Below are positions 33,473 to 45,892 of a stretch of 64,000 bases of DNA, in pieces. The translations under genes and the position numbers were made by a program. Location: the NCBI RefSeq assembly GCF_042100115.1, contig NC_091275.1:1178001-1242000 (forward strand). Direction: 5' to 3'. The stretch is from Alternaria dauci (taxonomy: Eukaryota; Ascomycota; Dothideomycetes; Pleosporales; Pleosporaceae). The notes beneath the pieces were generated by a model that worked only from the letters and a program-made list of their open reading frames with translations, was not told the DNA's origin and searched no databases. Positions within the stretch are counted from its first letter, which is position 1. Each line of letters starts with the position of its first letter.

Positions 33473-35172
33473 CTCGCCTTGGAGCTATGAGTGTGTCCGT
33501 GTCCGTGTGTGTATGTGCGTGTTGTGTGTGCGTGGTTGCTTTGCTTTCAGTTCCCCGCCGTGCGCGCTCAGATGGCTACTTGGGGGGGCCGTGGGCGTGC
33601 GTGACTGGCCTCAGTGGCTAGTAATTGGACGGAATGATTCCACGACAGATTCGGCAACGCGCAAACAATCTCAGCAACAATTCGTCGACGGGCTGCTGGC
33701 GAGGGCAGCAGCGTCTTTAGTAGGCGCAGAGAGCGGCGGCAGTAGGCTGGAAGCTGTGTCGTTGCTGTGATACTCACGGGCGTCCAGGGGGCACACGCCA
33801 ATATATGGCAGAGAGACAGGAGGGGATCTTCGCGGCGTGCGAGTGGAATTCAATCAGCCAGGCACCAGAACAGTCTGCAACACTATGGCTCAGCCGCTTT
33901 GAAACGGCCAAATTTCAGTCGCACCGGATATCTGCTGGGTGAAGAGGGCAGGGCGCGATGGCGTACAAGAGGGAGGCTACTCCACTCCACACAGCCAGCA
34001 GCCAGGGAGCATCGAGCAAAAGAAACTACACTATGAGATGCTCTATGCCACTTCTTCCAAGGCGACCCAGCTAACGGCTGCCCACCAACCCAGGGTGTGA
34101 TATCGATTTACGTTCCCACTAGTCTCCATAGGTTAGCATCTGGAGATTGAAGTGCTCTCTTTGCTCCATCACATTTAACATGGAATCGCGGAGCAAAGAG
34201 CCGCGGAAGAATCAGAGTCACGAGACGGCTAGTATGACGACGGCATGGGAAGCCTCTTGCGCTCTTGTCAGGTGTAGCAGGCGCTGGAGCAGCGCCGCCA
34301 ACCGGAACAATTGCAGAATCCGAGACTGGTGGTGCATGCATCGACGAGAGAACGCCGTGTCACGCCGTGGATTGCGCTCGGCACAGCATCATCGAGACAC
34401 CCATGGCGTAGAGGAACCTGCCAAGACCGCCTTCTGGCGTCCGAGTCCTCACGTTGCAGTGGCCGCCCTGTAGTGCATGATTCGCGCTGCCGCTCCGTGG
34501 CGCTTCTGCGACAGAAAAAACAAGTGCCTGCGCACCCGAGATAAACTCTAGTCGAGTTACCGATCCCACGCTGCATGCGAGTCAGGGCGGGCACGGCGTG
34601 GGAGCATTGCCATTAGCTGAGAGGTTCGCTTGCAACACTCCCCTCGTCTGTGCCCGCTTCCCCGGCGCGCAGTGCAATCGTCGGGAAACCCACTGTGATT
34701 CGTACGAGAGCAGCCAAGTGAAGCTTGAGATCACCATGCGTCACAGTGGGATTCGATTCACGGGCTCACTGGCATCGAGACACGGAAGCACTTGGTGGCA
34801 GTAGGCTTCCGCGATGACCGCGCAGTCGGGACCCTTGGCTTTTGTTACCAGAAAACGAGGCCATGTTACATACAGACAAAAGTGCACCGCTGCTGACCTG
34901 TGGGTAATTGCACGTCACTGCGTGACCGAACATGTCCGCTGCCCACATGCTATGTTGAGACGCCTGCCGCTCATGTGCACGCAAACTCTTGCCCGGTGCT
35001 ACCCGATTGCCCAACCCCATCTCTTGTCTTGAGCAACCTGACGGCATGTCTCAATTACTTCAGGTGAGAAACGCCCCCGGTGACGGTACTGTACAACCAC
35101 CCTTGCTCCGTGGCCTGCCCGGAAACCCAGTTACAGGTTGCCTTGTGAACCGCGCGCGACCGATGCTGCAAG
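33473..35172. other. Intergenic with a GT-rich microsatellite
   Basis: About 1.7 kb: promoter side of the otubain gene and 3' flank of the CSN2 gene, both reverse strand. A degenerate GT/GTGTCC repeat lies at its left end. No coding sequence supported. Confidence 0.55.
33488..33535. repeat. Degenerate (GT)n microsatellite in the otubain leader/promoter
   Basis: Alternating GT-rich sequence (GTGTGTCCGTGTCCGTGTGT and similar) begins about 16 bp upstream of the otubain ATG, so it lies in the probable 5' leader as a CA-rich tract of the transcript. Confidence 0.7.
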
Positions 35173-36866
35173 TCATCCTTTGCCCATCACTCCCGGAAGC
35201 CTCCCCAGCCCTTTGCCCTTACCCCGACTGGACTTGCCCCCCATCGAACCTTGATTCCAGCTCATGCTTTGGGTCCCGCCACCACCAGGCGTGAATTGAG
35301 AGCCGCTCTCGTCTGACTTGAAGCCGTCGCCCTCGTTTAGCACCGTCTGCCACAAGGCTCCGATGGCGCTGCTCCATTCCTTCATCGCCTGCACCCGATC
35401 CATGTCTGTACTACTCTCAATCTCTACCGTTCCGTTCTGCTGATTGATCTTGCCGCGCAATCGCTTGTCAACTATCAGGAATCCTACAATTTCTTGCACT
35501 TCGGAGAGGGATATCTTGAGCTGTTTCGAGATGAATGCCAGCGTGAAGCGTGTGTAGGGTGCGACGAGCTTGACAACAGCCTTGGTTCGCACATTGCGCG
35601 TGACTTCATCAATGTTCTCGGCAATGAAAGGATCTTGGAGCAGATCCTGGTTGTTCTGCAGGATCTTCTCGTAGCCGTGAATGTCTTCGAGCTGGTAGGC
35701 GTTGACCAGGTCCGTCATTGTAGAGATGCGTGGATCGTTCTGGTAGGGCTTGGTTTCCTGCGAGTCAAATGGGTTGATGTCCGAACCCGACAGCATGGTT
35801 GCTAGGACCAGATACTTCAGAACCTGGATTCGTTGGAGCGATCCAGCCTCATCGTAGTTTTTGAAACTCTCAAAGAAGTCGCTCTGCGCCCCCTTCCAGT
35901 TCTCTTCGCTCATGTGCATCTTGCCACCACACTCTCGGATGATGCCCATGATCTTGGGATGCGGGACTGCGGATTTGACCTTTAGCGCTCGCTGGTAGAG
36001 TGCCTGCCATGATGTTAAAGATGATGCAGGTCAGATTGAATGGGGATGAGCCGTACCTTTAACCGCTTGTTGTTCCTGGTCTCGGCGTACATGAGGATCT
36101 CCAGTGAGTAGACTTCGAGTGAGTATGTGCCTTTGCTCGGGTCATCGGTCCCATCCTCCTTCTGACAGGCCCTGTGCAACTCGCGGAGCTTCTCCGTAAG
36201 TTGACGGTAGTCCTTCCTATCCAACCACAGCCTGGCGAGCTTGATGTTGGTCTTTAGCCAAAGCCGCTCGTTGTTGGTGCTCTGGAATATGTCGAGGGTC
36301 AGGGCGTAGAACTTCTCCATGCAGCGATATGCATCGGCGTCTTCTGCAGCCTTTTCTATAAAATCGAGCATGTTGTTGATGGATTTCTCCGAGTAGTTAC
36401 GCGTGACGGCCGACTTGACGTAGGTCAGCAGCTCTTTGTAATGCTCAACAGCCTATGGACGTTAGCTAGGGTTTATTGTTGACTGTCGCCATGCTTACCT
36501 GGTCGTAGCGGGCGAGCTTGAACTCGAGCTTGATTGCCTGCTTCAGTCCCTTGAAGCCCCTATGAAATTGTCAGCATAAATCCGTCACCCCAGATTTTCG
36601 TGGTTCCTACCAGTCCGACTTCTCTTCTTCTAGGGCAGGAATCCCCAAGAACTCATCTATGGCCGCCTCGGGGTCGTCGGCCTTGAGCTGCTTCGCGTTG
36701 TAGTACTTGTTCTCGATGTCGACATCGCCGCTCTGCTCGTCATCATCGTCCTCGTACTCGAAGTCGTACCTGTAGTGTGTCAGAGGGTAATGCCGCGTGA
36801 AAAAGTGTTGGTTGCGACTTACTCCTCCTCGCCGGAGTCTTGCATGAAATCATCGTCGTCGGACAT
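35173..36866 (-). CDS. csnB: COP9 signalosome complex subunit 2 (CSN2)
   Basis: Five exons on the reverse strand: 36866-36823, 36769-36611, 36559-36499, 36452-36057, 36003-35173; introns 46-53 bp; 496 residues. The acidic N terminus (MSDDDDFMQDSGEEEYDFEY) leads into ENKYYNAKQLK and helical repeats (RYDQAVEHYKELLTYVKSAV, RLWLKTNIKLARLWLDRKDY), then the PCI domain at about residues 290-420 (RNVRTKAVVKLVAPYTRFTL, ISKQLKISLSEVQEIVGFLI). The tail is Gly/Ser-rich and basic. CSN2 is a scaffold subunit of the nuclear COP9 signalosome, which removes NEDD8 from cullins; in Aspergillus it is needed for light and developmental control. The symbol follows Aspergillus usage. Length is normal for the family. 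Confidence 0.93.
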
Positions 36867-38100
36867 TGCTGTTGCCGTGGGCGATCAAGTGGAGATTGGG
36901 GTTTGGGTTGTGTTTGCGAGCTCAACTGGAGGGCCGGCGCAGTGATAGTGATGATTCAGTTGGTAGAAGTGTGCGTCGAGTGTCTTGTTTGGAGCTCTCG
37001 CGCCTGCTTGCCTACGTGAGGCGGCGGTAGGTGCCTGCGGAAGAGCCCCACTTTCGCGGGGCTAAGCTCCCCAGATGCTGTACCCATGAAGACCATCGGA
37101 ACCTTGTTTGTGCATTCACTCGAAGACTGTTGCAAAGCACTCGAATGCGTGTCGGGAGTTATGCCTATGGAATTGAACTGCAGTAATGATCTCATCTTCA
37201 TGTCGACTTGTGCACACTCTGTGCCCGACAGCAGTCGGCTCCAATTTCCATGACATTGGCCGGCTCCGCTTCATCTCCCGGTCGGTCGGATTGACGCATT
37301 ATTTATTGATTTTGAAAGTCTCAGAGTCTGTGGCAGGCGTTCACGGGGCTGCCAAAGTATACCACTACTCGACTGCAATATAGCGTGCAGCAGGCGGCAA
37401 GCGATGGCATTAGACAGCATATACCAAGGTCGCGACCTTCTTTTTTCGGTCCGGCTTCCAGCATGTGGAGAAAGAAGGCTCAGACCCCGGGAACTCTCGT
37501 CCCAGATCGCGTCTCAACCACTCGCCGTCGCTAGCAGATCCCTCAACTCGGTTCACGGTCACAGGCCGCCGCCGTGGTAGCCCTCGCTATCCATTCTTCA
37601 AGACTCCAAGGCCTTGTCCGTGGCACTTGCTCTTGGCCTTTCCCCACGCGCACGAGGAGTGACATTGACAGTCTTGTTGAGTATCTCGGGCGAACTATAC
37701 GGCGCCCCAGCCGACAATTGCATAGTGCTGCGCCCGTGTCGATGCCCAAATGCCTAGTGTCGAAGCCGTGGAATGGTTGCGGAAGTGAGCAGTACTAACT
37801 GTCGTTTTAGGCCTAGCTCTAGCGACGTGGGTGGATCTTCAACTCCATCCATCCATCGCTTGCATCTCCAGCCCCAGCATCTGGAACCCTCCCGCCTCAA
37901 CTCTTAACTCTCACATCCTTATTATCCATCCTCCGTTACGACTTCTCGGTGCAACTCTCACTCCTGTCCTCGCCGCGTCCGCCGCCACGACCACGACCGT
38001 CGTCCTTTGTTGCACCAACGCGCGCGCGCTCTCTCTCTCGCTCTCATCCCTAAGCCGACGCAACGGACCCATCGCCGAGTCTTTCTACGCGACCTTCACG
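36867..38100. other. Divergent promoter region between CSN2 and Rho3
   Basis: About 1.2 kb separating the two divergent start codons. The last 300 bp before 38101 are pyrimidine-rich (CTCTCTCTCGCTCTC near 38030-38045), typical of a fungal leader. No gene supported. Confidence 0.6.
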
Positions 38101-39092
38101 ATGCCCATGTGCGGTGGAACAAAGTCTGTGCAGCGCAAGCTGGTGCTGCTGTACGTCTCTTTTATGCGCGGCCCCTCTTTGTTTGGGCCATTGAGACATG
38201 ATGCGACAGAACAAGGCTAACGTACCTCCGACAGCGGTGACGGTGCATGCGGCAAGACGTCGTTACTTAACGTCTTCACAAGAGGGTTGGTCCCAACGTT
38301 TTTGCGATACCTAGGCCCTGCTGACATATTCATAGTTATTTTCCGACAGTATAGTAAGTAATTTGCATAAAATAGATGCGCGCCCGAGGCTAATGAAGCC
38401 CTTTCAGCGAGCCCACAGTATTTGGTAAGACTCTGCTCGCACTCTAGCTTCATAGCACTAACAAATCTTGTAGAGAACTACGTACACGGTTTGTGCGCCT
38501 ATTCACAGATCCCTATACACACAATTGACGCGGCGCTGCAGACATCTACATCGACAACACACACGTCGAGCTTAGTTTATGGGACACCGCCGGACAGGAA
38601 GAATTTGACAGACTACGATCGCTGAGCTACGATGACACGCACGCCATCATGCTTTGCTTCTCGGTATGATTTTCCGGCGCGATTGTGACTAAATACCAAC
38701 TCACATGGCACAGGTCGACTCACCAGACTCGCTTGAGAACGTAGAAACGAAATGGGTCGGCGAGATAGCAGAGAACTGCCCCGGCGTTAAGCTCGTTCTT
38801 GTTGCGCTCAAGTGTGATCTGCGGAAAAAAGAAGACGACGATGCCGATGACCAACAGCCCGAGAAGCCGTGTATCGACTACAACGAGGGTCTTCGTGTAG
38901 CAGAGAAGATCAAGGCTTTGCGGTACCTGGGTAAGCCATGTCAGTTTTCAGACTAATAGTAGCCAACTGACATGTCCAGAATGCTCTGCCATGAAGAACC
39001 GAGGAGTAAATGAGGCTTTTACCGAAGCCGCCCGTGTGGCTCTGCAAGTCAAGACTAGCAAAGACAAGAGCGGCGGTTGCACCATCCTATAG
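38101..39092 (+). CDS. rho3: Rho3-type small GTPase
   Basis: Eight coding exons: 38101-38150, 38235-38285, 38336-38353, 38408-38424, 38474-38488, 38542-38663, 38714-38930, 38980-39092; 200 residues. Every junction has GT..AG and together they give one frame. P-loop GDGACGKTS at residues 18-26, effector region YFPTVYEPTVFENYV (built from three tiny exons), [20 protein letters not shown], base-binding KCDL and CSAM motifs, and a prenylation box CTIL at the end. [19 protein letters not shown] and the short N-terminal MPMCGG extension fit the fungal Rho3 subgroup, which controls exocytosis and actin at growth sites. An insert-like acidic segment ([15 protein letters not shown]) follows the base-binding motif. 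Confidence 0.92.
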
Positions 39093-39683
39093 GCCAACGA
39101 CGCCCTCCCGCTATCCTTCTTGAACATAACCCTACCACTACGAAGTACTGTTTCTGGCCGCACGCTATCAGCACCTCGGTAGGAGTACACAACACCCACT
39201 TTCCGTCGTCGCACGACCTCTACAGCGCCCGCGTCGCTCAATTTCTTCTTCGTACTTTCCCCCTATCGCTAGTTCTGTGCTTCTTGGGAAAAGGTGGCAA
39301 ACTGTTTGACGTTGGTCCAAGTCCAGCTGCAAGGAATGCATACTCAGGATGGGAGCATGGATTGGCTAGTAGTGCTCCCGGCATAGACCTTCCCCTTACC
39401 CCTTTATATCGCTTCAACGCTCTTATACTTTTATTGTACATGTTTGCCCCAGTACAGCTTCGGCGCTGGCTCCCTTCACTTCTTTCCTTGGTTTGGCGAG
39501 GTCTATATGCGTTCACGCTCTCGGTAGTGAGAGTCTTTTGGATAGATGAGCCGAGTTCAAAAGGCTTTCGAGGCCGATGTCATGTTGTCTAGAACATAGC
39601 CAGATAGCTCACGCTCTTCATACAAACAAGTCCAATACTTTGATTGGTTTTCTGAACACCGGCAGTGGAGAAATTTGAAGCCA
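39093..39683. other. Intergenic between convergent genes
   Basis: About 0.6 kb of shared 3' flank between rho3 and the acetyltransferase gene. A 171-codon frame at 39077-39592 overlaps the rho3 end and has no domain; it is treated as a chance frame. Confidence 0.6.
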
Positions 39684-40485
39684 TCATGATGCACTATCCT
39701 CTCCTGGAACCTCCGCAACCTTCTTGACAACTCTGGCTGGTTGTCCCATGACAACACAGAAGTCTGGCACATCCTTCGTCACAACACTCATCGCTCCCAC
39801 CGTAACTCCCCTCCCTATCTTCACTCCGGGTAAGATGACTACATTCCCACCAATCCAGCAGTCGTCGCCAACCACAACAGGCTTTCCATATTCAATGTTA
39901 TCCCGTCGCGATTGCACTTCCGCCTCATGTGTAGCCGCGAATATGGACACATTAGGACCAAACATGCACCGATCCCCTATCGTTACAAGCGAGCAGTCTA
40001 GGATAGTCAAATTGAAGTTGGAGTAAAAACGTTTGCCCAAGGAGATGTTGCAGCCGTAGTCGATGTTGAATGGCGGTTCGATGAAGATCTCGTCGTCGGC
40101 TACATGGCCGATGATCGTTCTGAGCATTCGAAGGCGCTCCGCAGCGAGGATGTCAAAGCCTTTTTCTGAGTCGGTTGTCTCGGGGTCTGGGAACCAGGTG
40201 TTGTATCTATTGGCGAAGGCTCTGGCTTTGAAGCGCGCGGCGTTCAAGGTGGGACTGAAGGCATTGTAGCTGTGGTTGTGTTAGTTCCACGGAACAGTGA
40301 GGGATGAGGTCTGGATGATGTGCGTCGAATGTCTGATGAGTAGTACTTGTGGATTGTGGATTGAATAAGAGGCCGTTTACTTACAGCATCCCCGAGATCA
40401 TCTTCTCGTATTCCTCGCACCAGGGTACATGGTTCAGTTTCCTCGCCTTCTCAATTTCTTGCGTGTTCTTTTCTTGTGCTGCCAT
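39684..40485 (-). CDS. Maltose/galactoside O-acetyltransferase-like protein (hexapeptide repeat)
   Basis: Two exons on the reverse strand, 40485-40385 and 40269-39684, 228 residues; the 115-bp intron joins EEYEKMISGML to YNAFSPTLNAARFKARAF. That N-terminal helical block is the Mac (maltose acetyltransferase) domain. It is followed by left-handed beta-helix hexapeptide repeats at about residues 85-205 (CNISLGKRFYSNFNLTILDC, VVVGDDCWIGGNVVILPGVK, RGVTVGAMSVVTKDVPDFCV) and contains FAATHEAEVQSR with the catalytic His. Such enzymes are trimeric and move acetyl from acetyl-CoA to sugar hydroxyls; the fungal substrate is unknown. There is no signal peptide, so it is probably cytosolic. Horizontal origin is conceivable for this bacterial-type family but nothing in the local sequence shows it. 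Confidence 0.88.
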
Positions 40486-41420
40486 TCCGAAAGGTGAATG
40501 TGTTGTAGTTTGCGTGATTGGATTATTCTCTTGTTTGTATTGCTTCTGGTCTTTACACTTATAATCAGGAGCACAGTATACGACAGGCTTGGGATTGACG
40601 CTAAGTGGGGCAAAGGGACAGGTATGGAAGCAGCCCCAGATGCAATGGGGTAATACCTCGCACTTTAGCGCTGACCATAACCCAACTGGAGTAGATGGGC
40701 CACACAGGAAACGTACTGTCTGTGTTTCCACATTCCTGGTCAACAGCAAGTGTTCCACAGTTTACGGTACGACTTCCGACCAGTAAGAGACCGCTTGTAT
40801 CCTTGAGCTGGGAAGATCTCTGGTGTCGTGTGCTTGAATACATCGTATCGCCTATTCGGCCCGATCTGGACGCTTTCTTTTACCTTTGGTTTGAAGATGC
40901 ACGTCGCCATGCAGTTGGGGCCGAATCACTGAGTTTACTGTAGCTGTATCCAGAGGAATTGCATCTCTCTACTCGCTTTCGGGCACCGTTTTCTGCATCG
41001 TGGGTCTCCAGAGAGCTCTGTAGGTTTTTGGCGATGTCTACCTAATGCGAGCGATCTTTTCATGTTTGAATCACGTGTACGTCTTGCCCGCTCTAGAGTG
41101 AACTCCGTCATCGATTAACAGCGCGCAGTCACAACAACACCTCCAGCCGGCAGTGCAGGCATGAGTGGCTCTCAGGACATGGTCAAGCTTTAACAAAGTA
41201 TTTAATAGTCTTGCAATGTACACAAAACAGTGAACGCAAGCCGATGTGCACGGACCGCCAAGAGTCCTAGCGTGCTCGCTAACGAATGTGTGGCCGCTGG
41301 TTGCTCATGTCGAAAATTCACCCCCCTCTCCAGCCGTCTCGACTCTTGCGCCCGATTCAATCGACTTCAAGCCATCAACGACAATCAACCAAACCAAGAG
41401 ACTCTCCATAAACCGTCAAA
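40486..41420. other. Divergent promoter region between the acetyltransferase and eS27
   Basis: About 0.9 kb between two divergent start codons. A CACGTG E-box at 41072-41077 lies about 345 bp upstream of the eS27 start. No gene supported. Confidence 0.55.
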
Positions 41421-41943
41421 ATGGTGAGTCTGAGCCACCGAGGGCATTTGGGAGCGCGCGAGAGGGGTCTGTGAGCGGGCACACGAGACTCTCGGAGTTC
41501 GCCACAGCATGTCGAATTCGCAACCTCTCGCCGCCCTGCCTTGCGCCCAACATGTCTCGATGACTGTTTTGAACTAACAGGGCTTCAGGTTCTCGCAGTT
41601 GACCTTCTCAACCCTTCCCCGGCCGCGTACGCACACATTGCCCGCCACTTCGCCCTCGACCTGCGACTAACAAGCGTCTAGTGAGGCCCGCAAGCACAAG
41701 CTCAAGACCCTCGTGCCCGCTCCCCGCTCCTTCTTTATGGACGTCAAGTGCCCCGGGTGCTTCACCATCACCACTGTCTTCTCGCACGCCAACACAGTCG
41801 TCGTCTGCCAGGGCTGCTCGCAGGTCCTGTAAGTTCAGGACAATCGGACACGGAGTTAGGACATGGGCTAACGCATTCACAGGTGCCAGCCCACTGGTGG
41901 CAAGGCGCGATTGACCGAGGGCTGCTCTTTCCGAAGGAAGTAA
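41421..41943 (+). CDS. RPS27: 40S ribosomal protein eS27
   Basis: Four coding exons: 41421-41423, 41589-41626, 41682-41828, 41883-41943; 82 residues. The first coding exon is only the ATG, followed by a 165-bp intron starting GTGAGT, a pattern common in fungal ribosomal protein genes. The spliced protein begins [20 protein letters not shown] and carries the zinc-binding motif C-P-G-C...C-Q-G-C ([25 protein letters not shown]), ending [10 protein letters not shown]. Length and sequence are normal for eS27, a structural protein of the small subunit. The acceptor at 41588 is chosen over an AG eight bases earlier because only it gives the family N terminus. Confidence 0.95.
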
Positions 41944-42925
41944 ACGTTTCGTCGGAGTGATGACAGCTGGGACTGATGGGTTACGATGACGACTATCATG
42001 GCTTAAGGGTGTAGATCTCATTGGCGCCGATCGACTCGACCGCAGGATAGAAGAGGGATCTTTCGACCCGAGTCAATGCAAAAGTCACAAAAACGGGAGT
42101 TCCGGATATCTCAGCGCTGATGGACAACCCTTTTCCTCGAATCTATTTCCTTTTGTTTGGCATGGTCTTTCGGCTTTCATGTACATGCATGTGGGAGGAG
42201 AGATAGCATTTCAGAGCCTTTGGATCAGTCGTCCGAGGTGAGGACCGGCTTGCAATCGAGGATACCTACGCGTGCTAGCGGTCCTTTGTAAAATCAAAGC
42301 GTCAAATCCTCACATTCATTTCACATATACTCGAGGTGACTTTTGGCTTCTCTGTTGGATGGCATTTACACACGCGCGTACCACGTTGTTTCGCAATACG
42401 CTGACATGTGCGACGTGCTCCGCGCTTCACTCTGGGTCCTTTGCAGACCCCATACCAAGCCTTACAGATTTGACACATCCGTGACTTACTAGTATCGCAA
42501 CGAGCCCTACCCTTTGCCTATAATAGAAGGACATCTTTCTTGGCCGGGTTTTCTGCTGTCCAAGTGGGGAGGCGTGGCCGAGACCCCCCTGGGCGGCTCA
42601 TGGCACCTTCCCTACACTTGCCCACATGACTGGCAAAACGCCGACCTCCGCCAAAACACCAACTCTTGTCGACAGTAGTCGATACGGCCATCACTTTTAA
42701 AGACAGGAGGCAACGCCGCTGCCTGATTGTTCGTCTAATTTCCTTGTTCCAGCCATCGATTGGACACGAGTCGAGAAACAAGCCACCTCACGTCATCGTC
42801 AATACTGTCATTCGCACGTCCGATCGCTCGCGCATCCCCGCGGCTTCCATTCCGAGTGGCACTAAAATAGAACCGTCAATAATCAAGATCAAAATCAACA
42901 AACACGCGCCAGCGCGTCGTGTAAA
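41944..42925. other. Intergenic, nothing recognised
   Basis: About 1 kb between eS27 and the aldolase, both forward. It contains the eS27 3' flank and the aldolase promoter. No further feature supported. Confidence 0.6.
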
Positions 42926-44262
42926 ATGTCTACCTCGTCATCGGCAGGCGCGGGAGGACCAGTTGCGTCAAACCCCCACCCCATCCCCTTGACGGAGTCT
43001 GAAGTCCTGATCCGCGGTTTCCTCGCCGCTAACCCGGAGCTCGGCGACGATAAATCGAATCCCATCAAGATGATGACCGACCGGTATACTAATGAGGAGT
43101 GGAAGGCGCAGATTGATGAGACGATTGAGAATGTTATGAAAGAGGTGAACAGCGGAGAAAGGGCGAAGAAGGTGTACGAAGGCCCGAGGATGAGGAACGG
43201 AGAAGAAGCGCTGAAAGAGTTGGCTAAGACGGTGGATCATACCGTACTCAAATTGGATGCGACGACTACGATGATCGATGGACTGTGTAGTGAGGCGAGG
43301 ACGGAGAACTTCAAGGTGTGTTTCTTCCCGGGAGATTGAGGCTGTTTGTTCGAGATCAGCAAGAGTTATGTTGTCAGACTATGAAGTTGCGAGACTCGCG
43401 CTATGCGGCACGGTATTCAAGAGCCTCCAACTAACCAGCTTTACAGTCAGTCTGCGTCCGCCTCAACTACGTTCAACGCTGCGTTTCCAATCTCAAGGGC
43501 ACTGATGTCCTCGTCGCCTGCGTTGTTGGTTTCCACGAAGGGACCCAAGACACGTACTACAAGCTAAAAGAAGCACGTGCTGCCGTAGCAGCGGGTGCCG
43601 CAGAACTCGATGTCGTTCTCAACTACTCTCTACTCACCAAGCACAACCGACCTGCTTCACCACCAGCCGACCAAACCCTCACTGCCAGAGACTCAGCAAT
43701 TGACAGCGTCACCGCCGCCAACACAGCCATCAACGCGGGAAGCAGCATAACCATCGACGCTGGAGAGGAAGAAACAGGACAGATTCCAGACTACAGCGCC
43801 ATATACAGGGAATTGGCTAGCATAAGAAGCCTCTGCCCTGCCCCCACAACACTCAAACTTATCCTCGAAACATCGCAATTGAACTCTGCACAGATTCTCG
43901 CCGCGTCTCATCTTGCCGCCGCCGCTAGCTTCGACTTCATCAAGACGTCTACGGGCTTCAACGGACCAGGCGCCAACCTCCCCAACGTGCAACTCATGGT
44001 AGCCGCGGCAGAGTACCTTGCATCGCGTAAAGTGGGCAAGAAGAAGATGGAAGTCAAGGCCAGTGGTGGAGTCAGGGACCTGGACACTGCGGTGAAAATG
44101 CTAGAGGCGGGCGCGACGAGGCTGGGAACCAGTTCAGGCTTGTGGATCATGCAGCAGGCGAGAGCCAAGGTGGGCGAGGAGAGGGTTGCGGCTGGGTTGA
44201 CTTCCGAGGGCAGGAGACCTAGTCCAGTTACGCGGTTATATACCGATGATTCTGAGTATTAG
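42926..44262 (+). CDS. Deoxyribose-phosphate aldolase (DeoC/DERA)
   Basis: Exons 42926-43315 and 43447-44262 (intron 131 bp) give 401 residues. The joined frame reads ENFK-SVCVRLNYVQRCVSNL. The class I aldolase barrel shows TVDHTVLKLDAT, AAELDVVLNYSLL, LILETSQLN, SFDFIKTSTGF and KASGGVRDLDTA; Lys296 (in FIKTSTG) is the expected Schiff-base lysine and Lys334 (KASGGV) the second active-site lysine. The enzyme cleaves 2-deoxyribose 5-phosphate to glyceraldehyde 3-phosphate and acetaldehyde in nucleoside catabolism, in the cytosol. It is longer than bacterial DeoC (about 260) because of an N-terminal extension of about 90 residues and an insert around residues 190-230 (NRPASPPADQTLTARDSAID). Confidence 0.92.
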
Positions 44263-44739
44263 ACGCCAGGTACTTAAAGATGAGTCTAGATGATTAATCA
44301 ACGGCTGGTGCAACGAGAAAATACTGAGTTGTTGTTGAACTGCTTGAGCTCCGACATATGTAATAAGCTAGAGATGTTCACTGCGTCCTATCACAGACAG
44401 CAAATACGCCGATGGTACAATGTTGGGCAGGAAAGCATACAATGAACACTTCCTGGAACTGTTTGGCCGAGAGTATAACCGTGCACACTCTTGTTCAGAT
44501 TGCGAGCAATAACTCAAAGCTAACAGGTGTGCACAGCATCACGAACATTATGAGCAGAGTGAAACCGACGATGGCAGTTGAAAATTTTGGGTAGTGTCTA
44601 CATAATGTATACGTAGATCATCCACCGGCCCAGACCCGCAAGGGATATAGTGCTTTCAAGGACAGGATACCTGTCGAAGAGATTCATCCCGTCATGCCGA
44701 ACGCCGATCATCCGTGAATCATTCCTTTTGGCGTACAAT
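44263..44739. other. Intergenic between convergent genes
   Basis: About 0.5 kb of 3' flank shared by the aldolase and uS4 genes. Nothing else recognised. Confidence 0.6.
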
Positions 44740-45524
44740 CTACTCCTCGTCCTCCTCGCCGGCGTCCTCGTCACCGCCCTTCTCAGCGGCCTTGGCCTTC
44801 TTCCTCCTGACACGGCCGGGGCGGCCGCCACCGAATGGAGAAGTCAGAGCGAAGTCGATGTGCTTCTGAGAGTCGAGGCGGACCATGAAGGAGGGAACGT
44901 TGACGATCTGCTTTCCGACGCTGTAATATTGTTAGTCGTACGCTTTTTGACCAATTGGGGGCGGATGCATACCGGATGTGGCGCTGGCGGATGAGGACAC
45001 GGGCGTGGTGGATGGACTTGGCGAGACCGAGCTTGTAGACACAGGTCTGGAGACGGCGCTCCAAGAAGTCCTCAATCTTAAGGGCCAAGACGTAATCGAG
45101 CTTCATGCGGGACTCGTCAAGGACACCGACACGTACGAGACGGCGAATGAGGGCGTTACCCTCGAAGAGGCGCTTGGGGTCCTTCTCGTCGAGAGTGAGA
45201 AGCGAACTGCCAGACTGTTAGCAAGTTCACGTCTCTCAGACTGCGCATCAATTGCGCGCAGTCAGCAACAAGGAGAACTCACCGAGCGGCACGACGGATC
45301 TTGGACAGAGTCAACTGGACGCGCCAGACCTCGCGCTTGTTGCGGAGACCATACTCGCCGACGAGCTTCAGCTCAGTATCCCTAATCCAACATTAACTTG
45401 TGTCCCAGACATAAGCGGAGCACGCTCTCGCTCAGTGGCCATGGGTTATCACATACAGACGAGCGGACTCGAAAGGACGACGGGGGACGCTGTACGTCTT
45501 CGAGTAGGAGCGGGGAGGGGCCAT
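44740..45524 (-). CDS. RPS9: 40S ribosomal protein uS4 (RPS9)
   Basis: Four exons on the reverse strand: 45524-45457, 45381-45283, 45206-44973, 44920-44740; 193 residues. It begins [20 protein letters not shown], continues [20 protein letters not shown] and [20 protein letters not shown], has the S4 RNA-binding motif [20 protein letters not shown] with [20 protein letters not shown], and ends in an acidic tail ([14 protein letters not shown]). All introns (52-76 bp) have GT..AG. uS4 binds 18S rRNA early in small-subunit assembly and helps form the mRNA entry channel. Its start lies only about 370 bp from the AT-rich transposon block. Confidence 0.95.
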
Positions 45525-45892
45525 GTTGGTGGTCGTGGATGTGCGAGAGAGAAGTCAAGGGCGGAGTTCACGAGCAGTTCGAAAACATGTGGTGGACGCT
45601 AACGCAACTAAGCGAGGTTGGGCTTGGCACTTAGCCCCGAAGTTTAACCGCTGCGTATAGTAACGCTACATGATTATGTTGTCGCTGAGTGTTCCGGCTT
45701 GCTGGTCACTTGAAGAAGACAAGAGAATGCACCTCGCAAAAGACCCCAGGCCCGACTCGTTGTCGTCGTCTGAGGTTAGTATGGTCTTCGGCCAGCCTTA
45801 CCCTCAACACGACCCTCAGAGTGTATAGGAATGTTATCAGCGGAGCCCAGGGCTATTCAGTAATGCGACGGCAGTAGTGCAAGACAAAGGGA
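45525..45892. promoter_or_regulatory. Compressed uS4 promoter next to the RIP-mutated block
   Basis: The space between the uS4 ATG (45524, reverse strand) and the abrupt start of AT-rich DNA near 45893. It has normal base composition with ordinary CpA/TpG content. Promoter function is inferred from position only. Confidence 0.4.

Noticed and set aside
39077..39592. 171-codon forward frame after rho3
   Set aside because: Begins inside the last rho3 exon in another frame and extends through its 3' flank; no domain.
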